Shown here: one piece after another, positions 1-9,344 of the stretch
Position numbering within the stretch: position 1 is the first letter of the stretch
Layout: every line of letters starts with the position of its first letter
Source: Endozoicomonas gorgoniicola
GTDB taxonomy: Bacteria > Pseudomonadota > Gammaproteobacteria > Pseudomonadales > Endozoicomonadaceae
Reading direction: 5' to 3'
Assembly (NCBI RefSeq): GCF_025562715.2
Contig: NZ_JAPFCC010000001.1
Span: forward strand, 1,816,501-1,880,500
Length of the DNA: 64,000 bases
Position numbers and translations under genes: made by a program
The notes under the pieces: generated by a model
What the model was told of the DNA's origin: nothing
The model's database searches: none
What the model saw: only the letters and a program-made list of their open reading frames with translations

Positions 1-5
1 GCTAC

Positions 6-1034
6 TTAAAGAGAAGACTGATTGTCTGCAGTCAGCTGACCGAGCCAACTATTACGTTTTAGCTCAAGTTCTGCCCGTTTTTTTTCACTGGCATCAATCC
101 AGAGGTGCCCCTTAAAGCCATCCAGAATAACTTTCTGACCGTCACAGGTTTGCTTTATTCCATTTTCCGCTTTAACAATGCTGGGAATTCCCAGTAATCT
201 AGCCAGAATAGCGCTATGAGATGTTTTGCCACCGCCGGTCAGGCAAATACCCAGTACTTTGTCCGGATCGAGATTGACGGTGTCAGAAGGAGCCAGATCG
301 TTCGCCAGCAGAATAACAGGGGAGTTAATCTCCAAAGCAGGAAGTCCATGCTCTAGCAGATGAGTTAACAAGCGACGACCGATGTCTATAATATCGCTCG
401 CTCGCTGACGGGTATATTCAACCTCTGAAGAGCGATAAAGTTCAACCAGTGTGTTGACTGCATTAACCCACGCCTGCTCAGCACAGAGGCCGTTAGATAT
501 AGAATGATGAACACTTTCCTGCAGTTCTTGATCATCCAGTAATACTGAGTGGGCATCAAATATTGAAGCGGCTTCAGACCCAACAGAATCAAGGTTTTTT
601 TGATAAAGTTGCTGCAACTCAATGATGGTAGCATCCAGAGCTGCGGTAAAGTTTTGCCACTCAACACTCTCCCCCTTACTCTTACGCTCAGGAAGTTCTG
701 GAATCCCGAAGTGATAGTGCATAACCTGTCCAAATGCTATGCCGTCGGAAGCCGCCAGTCCTGTTACAGCGCCTTCTAAGGATTCTGCTTTTTCAGTGTC
801 GTTTTCGTTTAGTTCGGTTGAACAGCTATGAATATCCTCGCCAAAATGTTCTTCAGCCAGTTTCTGAAAAGCCGCAACAGCCTGTTGAGCCTCAGGGCCT
901 GAGGCAACAAAACGAATTTCGTCGTTTCTGCGAACGGCAAGAGTTGCAATCTGATTAAGGCTACGGGCGTCAGCTGATTGATCACCTTTTAAAAGGGGTA
1001 TTGCGCCCATTCCCTCGAAAAGTTCACTGTGCAT
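6..1034 (-). pseudogene. PTS HPr/enzyme I N-domain protein, 5'-truncated by a Tn3 end
   Basis: The 342-residue frame carries the C-terminal half of an HPr domain (about residues 16-67) followed by an enzyme I N-terminal phosphohistidine domain. The swivelling-domain motif GGKTSHSAILAR at about residues 266-277 contains the phosphorylatable His. In known families these domains relay phosphate from PEP (enzyme I, DhaM or multiphosphoryl transfer proteins). The PEP-binding TIM barrel of full enzyme I is absent, so the original may have been DhaM-like or truncated at both ends. The first 13 residues (MHSELFEGMGAIP) are a translation of the Tn3 38-bp terminal repeat, so the true N-terminus, including the HPr active-site His, was lost on insertion. 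The start codon lies inside the transposon end. Probably non-functional. The stop is 5 bp from the window edge. Confidence 0.75.
995..1032 (+). repeat. Tn-1 left terminal inverted repeat (Tn3 family, 38 bp)
   Basis: Starts GGGGTATTGCGCCCATTCCC and continues with TCGAAAAGTTCACTGTGC. It is almost identical to the repeats at 8837-8874 and, inverted, 21701-21738. The GGGG outer end faces left, so the element extends rightward. Tn-1 has no recognisable right end. It carries 1033-5545 (IS3 remnant, oxygenase, exporter, tnpA) and is cut by Tn-2 at 5546. Confidence 0.85.
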
Positions 1035-1070
1035 AAATCACACTACTATTGACGATCTGCATTGAAAAAT

Positions 1071-1333
1071 TTAGTGGGTGTGCTGACTGATTCTTGGCAA
1101 GACCTCTGGAATCCCCTGGAGCAGTTGCCGCTTCCACTGGCTGACCTGAACGGCTGCGATTTCATGCTCGCTGGCCAGCTGATTTATGGTTTTATTTCCC
1201 TTGTAGGCTTCCAGTGCTACCTGTGCCTTGAATTCAGGCTTGTGTCGTTTTCTTTTTGCTGCCATGACTCCCTCCTGAAAGGGTATATTACAGCCAGAAA
1301 ACTTAACTTAGCTACCTGTCCAGTTTATGGGAT
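1071..1333 (-). mobile_element. IS3-family remnant with truncated OrfA
   Basis: A 64-aa frame (complement 1071-1265) begins MAAKRKRHKPEFKAQVALEA and continues with the helix-turn-helix of IS3-family OrfA (KTINQLASEHEIAAVQVSQWK). OrfA proteins are usually about 90-110 aa and OrfB (DDE) is missing, so this is a relic. The likely IS end is near 1333 (reading TGGATCCCATAAACTGGACAG leftward). The other end was lost at the Tn-1 terminus, about 40 bp away. Confidence 0.7.
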
Positions 1334-1611
1334 CCATCATAGTAAGCACAAAAAATCCCTAGAATAGCTGCCATGGTAACTGCTCCAAAAAGTGTAGAAA
1401 AAAATGCACTTTTTCAGAGGGCACCCCCTGATTTTATTGGGCTGTAGCTTACTGACCTGGAAAATTGCCTACGAATTATGAGCAGTTACTTGCCATGCCT
1501 AGACGCTTGTTTGTATTATTCAAAGTTACCTTTCGCATCGATGATATGGTGGAGATTCAGAAAGATAACGATGCTGGATTGAGGAATCCAAAATAAAAAA
1601 ATGGATTAATT

Positions 1612-2412
1612 ATGAACACAATAAAAATGAAAACAGAAGTCGCAAATTGTTTGACAACAGTCCAACTAAAAAACCTCTTCAATAATAACACATTATTATT
1701 ACGTCTTCCCGAGTTTTTTGATCCGTTTTCATGCGCAACATTGAGCCAGAAGATACATCAGAGAATGCCTCTTGGGTTTTATGAAAATGCCCCAAAAATT
1801 GGCCGGATCGGGAAAGCATTCTATGAAACTATTTCAAACCCTGATTCTCATGATGAATATTTTCAGAACTCGTCCCAATGGATTGAGAATCTACGGAAGT
1901 GCTGTTTTCCTTACATTAGTCCGATTGATGCTTTGCGAGTAATGCTAGATGATTTGTGGCCCAAAGGTTCAACAGTTGCATCACTCGACGGGCGAAGAAT
2001 GTTTGTAGGGCTGGCAAGATATTTCACATCCGAATCATCAGCAGAACCGCATCAGGACATTATACAAAGAGATGCTCCTGGAACAGACTTGAGCGCAAAA
2101 GTACAAAGGCAGATAGCTTTTAATGTCTATCTGACCACTCCTGAATACGGTGGAGAGATTGAAATCTGGGACTGGATTGCAACTCAAGAAGATTTCTACA
2201 GGTTCAAGGACTCCCGCACTGACTTTGCCTATGCTTTTGATAGAACGTTGATACCTGAAGCTGATTTGCTCATTAAACCCAATACGGGAGATTTGATTTT
2301 ATTCAATTCTAATAATGTTCATGCAGTTACCCCCTCATCGGATGATCGCCTCAGTATTTCATGTTTTATAGGCTACTGCGGAGATGATTCACCATTAGTT
2401 CTATGGAGCTAA
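1612..2412 (+). CDS. 2-oxoglutarate/Fe(II)-dependent oxygenase, probable small-molecule hydroxylase
   Basis: A 266-aa soluble protein. The facial triad and the 2OG-binding Arg of the 2OG-Fe(II) dioxygenase superfamily are visible: H-x-D in EPHQDI (about residue 144), the distal His in NNVHAV (about 241) and Arg in DDRLSIS (about 249). The iron-binding Asp is present, which argues for hydroxylation rather than the halogenation seen in HxG/HxA relatives. It is followed after 33 bp by a LysE/RhtB-type exporter, so the pair may form and export a modified amino acid. That is inference by analogy with dioxygenase-exporter pairs; no substrate can be read from the sequence. It sits as cargo between the left end and tnpA of Tn-1. 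The ATG at 1612 follows an AT-rich leader. Confidence 0.82.
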   Translation: MNTIKMKTEVANCLTTVQLKNLFNNNTLLLRLPEFFDPFSCATLSQKIHQRMPLGFYENAPKIGRIGKAFYETISNPDSHDEYFQNSSQWIENLRKCCFPYISPIDALRVMLDDLWPKGSTVASLDGRRMFVGLARYFTSESSAEPHQDIIQRDAPGTDLSAKVQRQIAFNVYLTTPEYGGEIEIWDWIATQEDFYRFKDSRTDFAYAFDRTLIPEADLLIKPNTGDLILFNSNNVHAVTPSSDDRLSISCFIGYCGDDSPLVLWS

Positions 2413-2445
2413 ATTAATTTAATCTACAACTATAAGGATATTTCT

Positions 2446-3072
2446 ATGGATAAGTTGGTTATTTTGGTTGGGATACACTTTTTAGCTTTAGCTAGTCCTG
2501 GCCCTGATTTTATTGTGGTTCTACGATCCAGCTTGGCAGGCAAACTCAGAAGAACACTCTTTTGCTGTGCAGGTATTGCTTTAGGTGTTGCATCTCATCT
2601 TTTACTAGCTTATTTTGGCTTATCTTTGATTTTAAGTCAGTCAGGTTTTTTGTACAGTGTTATTGTTGTTATTGGGTGTGTTTGGTTGATCAATATGGGG
2701 CTTTCAGGTCTAAAATCACAAGGTAGTAATTTTTCCGGGGTAAATCAAATAGACTACTCCAACCATTTTACAGCTTTTCGAGATGGTTACCTTACAAATC
2801 TTCTAAACCCTAAGGCTCTAGTTTACTTTGTCAGTGTAATTTCACCTTTCGTAAGACCTGGAGAGGAAAATATTCTCTATGCAGCAGTTGGTTTTATATT
2901 CACTATTATGACCTTTATTTGGTTTTCATTTTTGGCAGTATCTTTGAATACGTTTGTTGTCAGGAAACTTTTTGAAAAATACGCATGCTACATAGATCGG
3001 TTTTTTTCAATTGTTATTCTGGGGTTGGCATGTTATATGCTTTACCATGAAATTCAGAAGTTGTTTGTGTAA
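2446..3072 (+). CDS. LysE/RhtB family amino-acid exporter
   Basis: A 208-aa integral membrane protein with about six hydrophobic segments. The family signature is at the N-terminus (LALASPGPDFIVVLRSSLAG, residues 13-32) and the second conserved motif is NLLNPKALVYFVSV near residue 118. Members export amino acids or derivatives by proton antiport across the inner membrane. An AAGGA ribosome site precedes ATG 2446. It lies 33 bp after the oxygenase gene on the same strand and is probably co-transcribed. The substrate is unknown; a hydroxylated amino acid is the simplest guess from context. Confidence 0.88.
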   Translation: MDKLVILVGIHFLALASPGPDFIVVLRSSLAGKLRRTLFCCAGIALGVASHLLLAYFGLSLILSQSGFLYSVIVVIGCVWLINMGLSGLKSQGSNFSGVNQIDYSNHFTAFRDGYLTNLLNPKALVYFVSVISPFVRPGEENILYAAVGFIFTIMTFIWFSFLAVSLNTFVVRKLFEKYACYIDRFFSIVILGLACYMLYHEIQKLFV

Positions 3073-3229
3073 ATCTGTCTATGCGACCTATTATTGATCT
3101 TCATCGATTAATTACTGTACCTTCAACCATAAGAAAGAGTGATTGGTTCATTCCAATCGCTCGATCTTACACCATGTTCTTGTTCGTGCCTGTAAGTTGG
3201 AGAAACACAGATGTGCATCACAAAATGGC

Positions 3230-5545
3230 TTAAGCTGCAATATCTTGATCTTCAGATACATAATTTGCCAGAGGGTCAACGCTCTCCAGCATACTATAAA
3301 GGTTCAACAGACCATCACGATTGCCAAAGACATAATTTCCTGCCAGCTGTATATGAGTCCAGGCCACAGGTGAGAAGCTGGCAATCATATCAACGACTCT
3401 TTGGTTGCCGTTTTTCTGGAATTTTTCAATCAGTGCCGACAGTAGAGCCGAGTTATAGTAAATGATGCTGTTGGCGATCAATCTGGCACAGTCATTCCAT
3501 TGGTCGATCTGATAGTCATTGCCACCCCGGAACAGGTTGCCATTAACTGAAGCGATGGCTTTTCGCAGCTGATGATAAGCCTCACCCCGGTTTAGAGCCT
3601 GCTGCACGAACTGTCTCAGGGTTTTGTTATCCACGTAATCAAGAAGGTAGAGGCATTTAATCAGCCGGTCATACTCATGCAGGGCTGACAGGGTTCTGCT
3701 GTTTCGCTTGTTGTTGGAAAGCTTTCTGATCACCGTACTTTGCTGAGTGGCTTTCCGGCTCAGTGAGCAAACAATATGCTGAATCTGATCCCATTCTTGC
3801 TCAATCAGCCTGCGGTTTATAGGCTTTTTCAGCCTGATTTCCAAATCACCCTTCCCACCAACTACCTCAAACTGATCATTGAAAGCTCGCTTGAACCGCG
3901 CATAACGTGGAGAAAACTGATAGCCGAACATATCCAAAATAGCGAAATTGACATTGTTGATGCCGTGGGTGTCCGTTGCCAGCGACTTGGGCTGGATGTC
4001 GCTGCTGTTGTTATAGAGCAAGTCAAAGGCAAAGTGACCCTCGTACTCATTTGGCGAAATGACAGCAGTATTAATCGGCACATGGTTAGAGACCAACGTC
4101 ATTGCAGACACACCTTTGCCTTTTCGGAAATACTTGGCGGAGTATCGGGCCTTGAAGGTATTGATACGGCAGGCGTATTTTTGCCCATCGATGCTACCAA
4201 AAGGGGCTGATTCGTTGATCGTGTAGTGCTTGAATACCGGAAGGCTGGCAATGCCATTGGAAATCAGGTCATTAGCTGCGCTGATGGTTTCAGGCCGGAC
4301 AAACGCATCATTCACCCCACGTAAAACACCTACGCTGCGGTCTGAAATTGCTGCGATCCGGTGAAGCCCGTAATTGGTGCCATTACCAAAAATACAGGCA
4401 ATCAGATCATCCTCCTCAGCTTTGGTATTACGTTTCCTTGTGGAAATTCCTTCAAATGCATCAAGGAAGCCGGTTTTTCGGTTAACGTAATTCATGATTT
4501 CGATAATCCCCATGTGCTTTATCTGGCTGTAAATGGGGTTATCAATATCATCACGCCAGCGTCGGTTTGCCAGAGTCCATGCCAGCTGGTTTGAGCGGGG
4601 CTGGAGCTTTACAAAGTCATTGGTATCGTTGGCGATGGTTTCGCCTACCTGAGTCATGCGCTCATTGAGTAGACCCTCAAGTTCATCCAGAGTTTGAGTG
4701 ACTGGTGTCAGAAGGCGATGCAGGCCGGTCTTGGCAATGATGGATTCTTTGTTGTTTTTCCAATCCCTGACTGGAATCAGGTCATCCTCCAACCGTTTGT
4801 TTTTCTCGCTTTCAGTGATATATGCCTTGCCACTATCCAGATGTTTGCTGATTCGGTAATAGAGGTAAAACTCAAAGCGTTTTGCATGAAGCTCACCGTC
4901 AACGACCAGATATGGCCGCTCACTTTTCTTGATGAAACTCTGGTTAAAAGTGGTGAGTTTGCGCTTCTCTGCCAGCTCAGTTCTGGAGTGTTCCAGCTGT
5001 TCTGACAGAATGACCTGGTTGGCATCACACTCCACATCAATAGCGATGAATAATTTCCGCAGGGTGTTGGCCACCTTTCTGGACTGCTTATCAATATACT
5101 CCCAACGATATCCGGCCAGATCAAAATCACTTTTATTCAGGTGTTTACTGATCGCTCCCAGCTCTTCTTTGGAGACCAGAGAAAAAGCCTGCTTGCGGAC
5201 TTCACCGAAAGTTAGATTGTCACTGACGTTTTCATCCACAAAATAATGCAGAATATTTCCGGCAAATTTCAGTTTCTCGCGGACAGCCTCCAGCTCCTCT
5301 CCGACTTTCTGCTGGGCGTGGGCTTTCGACGCTTCCCGGTATTTACGAACCAGATAACAGAATGAAGTGACCAGCTTGTCATTAGTTTCCCGGTAACGAA
5401 AATACAGATAGCAGGCCAGATATAAGAGTCCCTGCCAGTGAGGATACCGACGAACCTTATAAACAGAGGTGTGCCGGACGATGGATGCATAGTAAGCCAT
5501 ATTGCCCTGCGACAGTCCCAGGGAAGAAATCAGTGACTTCAACTC
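3230..5545 (-). pseudogene. tnpA: Tn-1 Tn3-family transposase, N-terminally truncated
   Basis: The 770-residue C-terminal part of a Tn3 transposase is nearly identical to residues from about 243 onward of the Tn-3 copy (17098-20999). DDE residues are in place: Asp in SIDGQK, Asp in ATDTHG, Glu in NRGEAYHQL. Similarity to the other copy stops abruptly at 5545, where the terminal repeat of Tn-2 begins, so about 240 N-terminal residues are gone. The extreme C-terminus differs slightly (SEDQDIAA against PDDQDLAA). Inactive. Confidence 0.9.
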
Positions 5546-5546
5546 C

Positions 5547-5584
5547 GGGTCCTGTGGAAGAACCCTCGAAAATGACGAGTAGAA
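5547..5584 (+). repeat. Tn-2 left terminal inverted repeat (Tn3 family)
   Basis: Reads GGGTCCTGTGGAAGAACCCT and then CGAAAATGACGAGTAGAA. It shares the central CCCTCGAAAA and G-rich outer end with the Tn-1/Tn-3 repeats but is otherwise distinct. It starts exactly where homology of the Tn-1 tnpA ends and lies 2 bp from the tnpA-2 stop codon, as expected for a Tn3-type end. No partner repeat was found; the right half of Tn-2 was lost at the Tn-3 junction. Confidence 0.7.
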
Positions 5585-5826
5585 TTTTACTGCACGATTT
5601 CAAGCTCTGACTGCACCATATTTTCCTGATCCAGCCCTTCCCCCTCATCACTCCAAAAGTGCTGTCTCACATGGTCTTCGAGTATTTGTGCCATCGCTTC
5701 TACATCAATTTGACCGTTGCTTTTCATGAAACTGTAACGACCAGTTAATAGAGTGTGTGTCCAGGCAATCGGTGAAATCCGGGTGAACTTATCAATGATC
5801 TCTTGAGGTGCGCTAGCTGCCAGTAA

Positions 5827-6439
5827 TTAACACTGATAAACCCCCGGCTATGCCGGGGAGACTCTCATAGGTTTAACCGTAGCGACAGTAGCTAACCTTC
5901 AGTTTCCGACCAAGAAAATTGAAGGTAAAACCAATGAGAGACTACAAGAGTTTGGCTCATACGCGTTGGGATTGTAAGTACCATATTGTCTTTATCCCAA
6001 AGAGAAGACGAAAGGTAATCTATGGGAATTTGAGAAAGTTTCTCGGAGAAATATTTCATGAGCTTGCCAGAAGGAAAGGCTGCAAAATTCTCGAAGGGCA
6101 TTTGATGTCTGATCATGTTCACATGTGCATCAGTATTCCACCCAAATATCCGGTATCTCATGTCGTTGGATATCTGAAAGGAAAGTGTGCAATAGAGATT
6201 GCGAAAAATTTCAAAGGCAAGCAGCGTAACTTTAACGGAGAGCATTTTTGGGCAAGAGGTTACTTTGTCTCAACAGTAGGACTTGATGAAGAAGTGGTTC
6301 GGGCATATATCCGAGATCAAGAAAAGAATGATGGAAATAGAGATCAGTATGATCTTGACTGGTAAGCGCCCTTGGGCGCAATAAAAGCCCTTAGAGGGCG
6401 TAATCTGATAAGCCTCCGGCTATGCCGGAGGTCAGTTAA
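5827..6439 (+). mobile_element. IS200/IS605-family element (IS200-like, tnpA only)
   Basis: A 613-bp element without target duplication. Subterminal hairpins with the shared loop CGGCTATGCCG lie near both ends (CCCCCGGCTATGCCGGGG at about 5841-5858 and CCTCCGGCTATGCCGGAGG at about 6414-6432), typical of single-strand transposition by HUH enzymes. TTAAC occurs at both borders. Exact ends are ambiguous by a few bases because of the repeated TTAA. Excision restores the tnpA-2 frame, which supports these borders. Confidence 0.85.
5934..6365 (+). CDS. tnpA: IS200-family HUH transposase TnpA
   Basis: A 143-aa Y1 transposase. The HUH motif is SDHVHMCI (about residues 63-70), and the catalytic Tyr lies in the C-terminal helix region ARGYFVSTVG (about residues 106-115). 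The start at 5934 (MRDYKSLAHTRWDC) is preferred over upstream TTG 5919 because AGGT lies just upstream and IS200 proteins begin near the K-S-x-x-HTxW motif. Full family length and probably active. No tnpB accompanies it. Confidence 0.88.
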   Translation: MRDYKSLAHTRWDCKYHIVFIPKRRRKVIYGNLRKFLGEIFHELARRKGCKILEGHLMSDHVHMCISIPPKYPVSHVVGYLKGKCAIEIAKNFKGKQRNFNGEHFWARGYFVSTVGLDEEVVRAYIRDQEKNDGNRDQYDLDW

Positions 6440-8836
6440 CTTTTCGTACACAAAATTCAGAATCATGCTGTTGTAGGCAATGATACAGTTGGCAACCAGT
6501 CTGGCTGCATGGGCACTAACACGGTTTTCGACAATTCGTTTGCCCCGAAAAATACCGTTATAGGTTTTTCTGATATTACTCTGGAGCTGGTGATAAGCTT
6601 CGGTTCTGTTTCTGGCGATCCGGATGGCCTTTCTGAGTTCCATATCATCAATGAGGTTCAGGATGTGTGTGCTCTTGAAGATGGCATTGTATTCAAACAA
6701 CGCAGCTTTCAGTCTGGCGTATCGGGCATGTGAATTGAGTTTACGTATGATATTGCTCTGGGTGTTCTCCTGCATGATCAGTGACAGCAATACTCGCATC
6801 ACACCCCGCCGTTGGGAGCGAATTCTTTCAACATTGATAGTTCCTCTTGGCTTTAGGATGCCTGTGTCGTAATCCAGTGGCTGGGCAGCATACAGGTCGT
6901 CAGCCGCTTCACGTACATTCTTAATACTGGGTACGTAATCTACATCTATAGAGTCCAGTGCAATAAAATTAAGCTTGTTCAGCGAGTGGTTGTCACCTGT
7001 CACCATATGGATATCAATATCGGTTTTGTTGTTGTAGATCATGTCGTACAGGGAGTGACCTTCGTACTCATTCAGACCAATATTCTTGGCGTTTACGGCA
7101 ACATGGTTAGCGAGCAAGGTGTAAAGCGATATACCTCGACCTTTGCCCAGGTATTTTTTGGAATAACGAGACTGAATAGTGCTATCGGTGGTTGTGAATT
7201 TTTGCCCGTCTGCATCTGCCAGTACCTTTTCGCTCATGAGATTCCACTGCTTGAAAATCGGCAGCGAGTGAATATGGTTGCTGACAATATCATTAGCTGC
7301 ACACAAGGTATCAACACGAACAAAGTCCTCCCGTATTGACCGCAACTGGCTCAATTCGAGATCCGACATATCAGCCATTTTAAGAGCGCCAAATCCAAAG
7401 GCTTCTGAAAGCAAGCAAGCGTTTATGACCAGTGGTAAAGGGTTTTTCCGTTTGGTGTAGCGATCCTTCATGTGGGTAAAGCTATTCCACATGCCGATCC
7501 GGTCACCAACAAACATTACGATATTTGCTATTTCAGCTTTAGGCAGGCTCTTAAAAAAGGCATTATCCAGCTTCTCTGAGCTGTCATAAAGTAAGCTCCA
7601 GCGTTGTTGCCCTGTCCGGGTTTTCCGGATATTAAATCCTGGATTTTTATTCTCTTGAATATTGTCTGTCGTACGTATCCAAGCGTCATTGAGTTCCTGA
7701 AGAGCCTCATCAAGACGCTGATCACAATAGATGGGTATCTTTGGATAACCAAACTCCGCAGCAATTGTTTCTGCGTCGTCTACTAAAGAATCGTCGATCA
7801 GGTCAGTATCGATATCACAATAGGACACACTGTCATTGCAATACAGCCTGCCCCTATCAATTTCATGATAGATCTTCTGGTACACATAAAATTCAAACAA
7901 ATACGGGTCCAAGTGCGTATCCGTGGGTTTCTGTTTCAGGTATTGCACCATGCTTTTCGGCACTGTTAGCCCCAGATCATCACAAATTTCCAGCTCTGAT
8001 GGACTCTTGCCACTCGCGTAATGTGATTTCAGTACATCCATTAAGCTACTGATATGGCTGTTTTTCTTGATGTACTCGAACGTAACGGTGAGGAAAATGG
8101 GTCTGAGATAGAGTGAGAATATCCGCGAGGATTTTCCGTAATACTCCCAGAGAGCAGCTTTTTTATCGAAGGACTCTCCATCCAGAAATTTAGCCAGCAC
8201 AGAGAATTGTTCTTTCGGAAGAATGCCATAAGCAATGGCATTCTGTTCTTCCTGAGTCAGGTTCAAGCTCCGGGCAGGGAACCATTTCAGGAATTTAGCC
8301 AGCTTTGGAAAGTCCGTGACGACTTTGGAACTGTGTTCCATTTGTTCCGTTGATGCATAGACTTTGCCTGCATCAATGATTGTTCGTATGCGGTAACAAA
8401 AGCTGATGATCAGGTTATCCATGATCTGCTGATAGCGGTGATAAATGAAGCATAAAGCGTGCAGCATCTGCTGAGGCTTATTCAGTCGCCGTAGCCGAGA
8501 AGCTGCATATTGCTCGGCAAGATCGGCATAATAGCGTACGGCATTTTTTGCCAGATTCAGCGAAGGGATAAACGCTTTGGTGAAGACGTACAGCTTCTCG
8601 ATACGCTGAGCTTTATCAATTTCTGTTTTGACCGCCGTGTACTGGAAATCTTTCTGATCGGCGCGAATGATATTCAGTGCGGTAATGCCATCCTTCCGGT
8701 GAATTAATGCAGCCAGCTCATCGCTGATCGATGATGGGATCGACTCGATAATGGTCGAAAGCCGCTTATCTTCGGCAGCAAACGCTTGGCTGAAAATATC
8801 CTGAAGCGTGGTATAGGAAGGGATGATGATCTTCTG

Positions 8837-8874
8837 GGGGTATTGCGCCCATTCCCTCGAAAAGTTCACTGTAC
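8837..8874 (+). repeat. Tn-3 left terminal inverted repeat
   Basis: GGGGTATTGCGCCCATTCCC followed by TCGAAAAGTTCACTGTAC. It interrupts tnpA-2. The outer GGGG end faces left. Confidence 0.88.
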
Positions 8875-9300
8875 ATAAAACGCACTATCCTTTGAGTGCA
8901 ATTTCCTCATGTTTCTGAAATTTATTCCCCTGCTGAATTTACGACATTTTTATAGTGAAGGTTTTTCATCTCAATAAAGCTTTCTATGGAGTCAAGGCAA
9001 GAAATTTTACTGTGACCAATGTCTCCTTCCAACCTGAAGATTTTGTAGCCCAGAGAACCGAGTCTACTTTGGACTGGGGGATTTTTGTGTGTCGGGATCT
9101 ACTGCCCGATGGAAATAAATGTATGCAAAACAATTAGAAGACAATTCTCAACCTGTCAGTGCGAGGTTATCAGTCAACAACATCGCTTCTAATATCCCGT
9201 ATGGGCCGTACTTACAGTCTTAGATTGATGATCTGCCCAGTTTCGCTTCAGGCTCTTAAAAACTCTCCATCACTGTCGTATCATGTCATTCATCTTATAG
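8875..9300. other. Non-coding region between Tn-3 left end and ddmD-like gene
   Basis: About 425 bp. A 60-codon frame from GTG 8955 has no ribosome site or recognisable motif and is not called. Nothing else is supported until the palindromic promoter/operator at 9301. Confidence 0.5.
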
Positions 9301-9329
9301 ATATAATAGGCTAATTAATTTATTATATA
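9301..9329. promoter_or_regulatory. Imperfect palindrome / probable operator upstream of ddmD-like gene
   Basis: ATATAATAGGCTAATTAATT and then TATTATAT form a near-palindrome with TATAAT-like boxes on both arms, ending 16 bp before ATG 9345. It matches the longer perfect palindrome at 16074-16111 (shared core TATAATAGG-Y-TAATTAA). The arrangement suggests a repressor site overlapping the -10 element. Function is inferred. Confidence 0.6.
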
Positions 9330-9344
9330 AAAACATAAGGGTTT

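Larger units (their letters stand above)
5587..8836 (-). pseudogene. tnpA: Tn-2 Tn3-family transposase, split by IS200 and 5'-truncated
   Basis: A second, divergent Tn3 transposase. The main part (8836-6440) has the catalytic Asp in ADADGQK, Asp in VTGDNHS and Glu in NRTEAYHQL. The last 80 or so residues continue at 5826-5587 (SPIAWTHTLLTGRYSF, ending SELEIVQ). Excising the IS200-like element 5827-6439 restores one frame across the break (VYEK-LLAASAPQEI). The N-terminus is replaced by the Tn-3 terminal repeat at 8837, so the apparent start (MNFSREWAQ) is transposon end sequence. About 170-190 residues are missing compared with the 1012-aa Tn-3 copy. Confidence 0.88.

Noticed and set aside
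1387..1414. AAAAAGTG/CACTTTTT hairpin as terminator
   Set aside because: Low-GC 8-bp stem with a 12-nt loop and no following T-run; not convincing.
8955..9137. 60-codon frame after the Tn-3 left end
   Set aside because: GTG start without ribosome site, no motif, and in a region otherwise non-coding.
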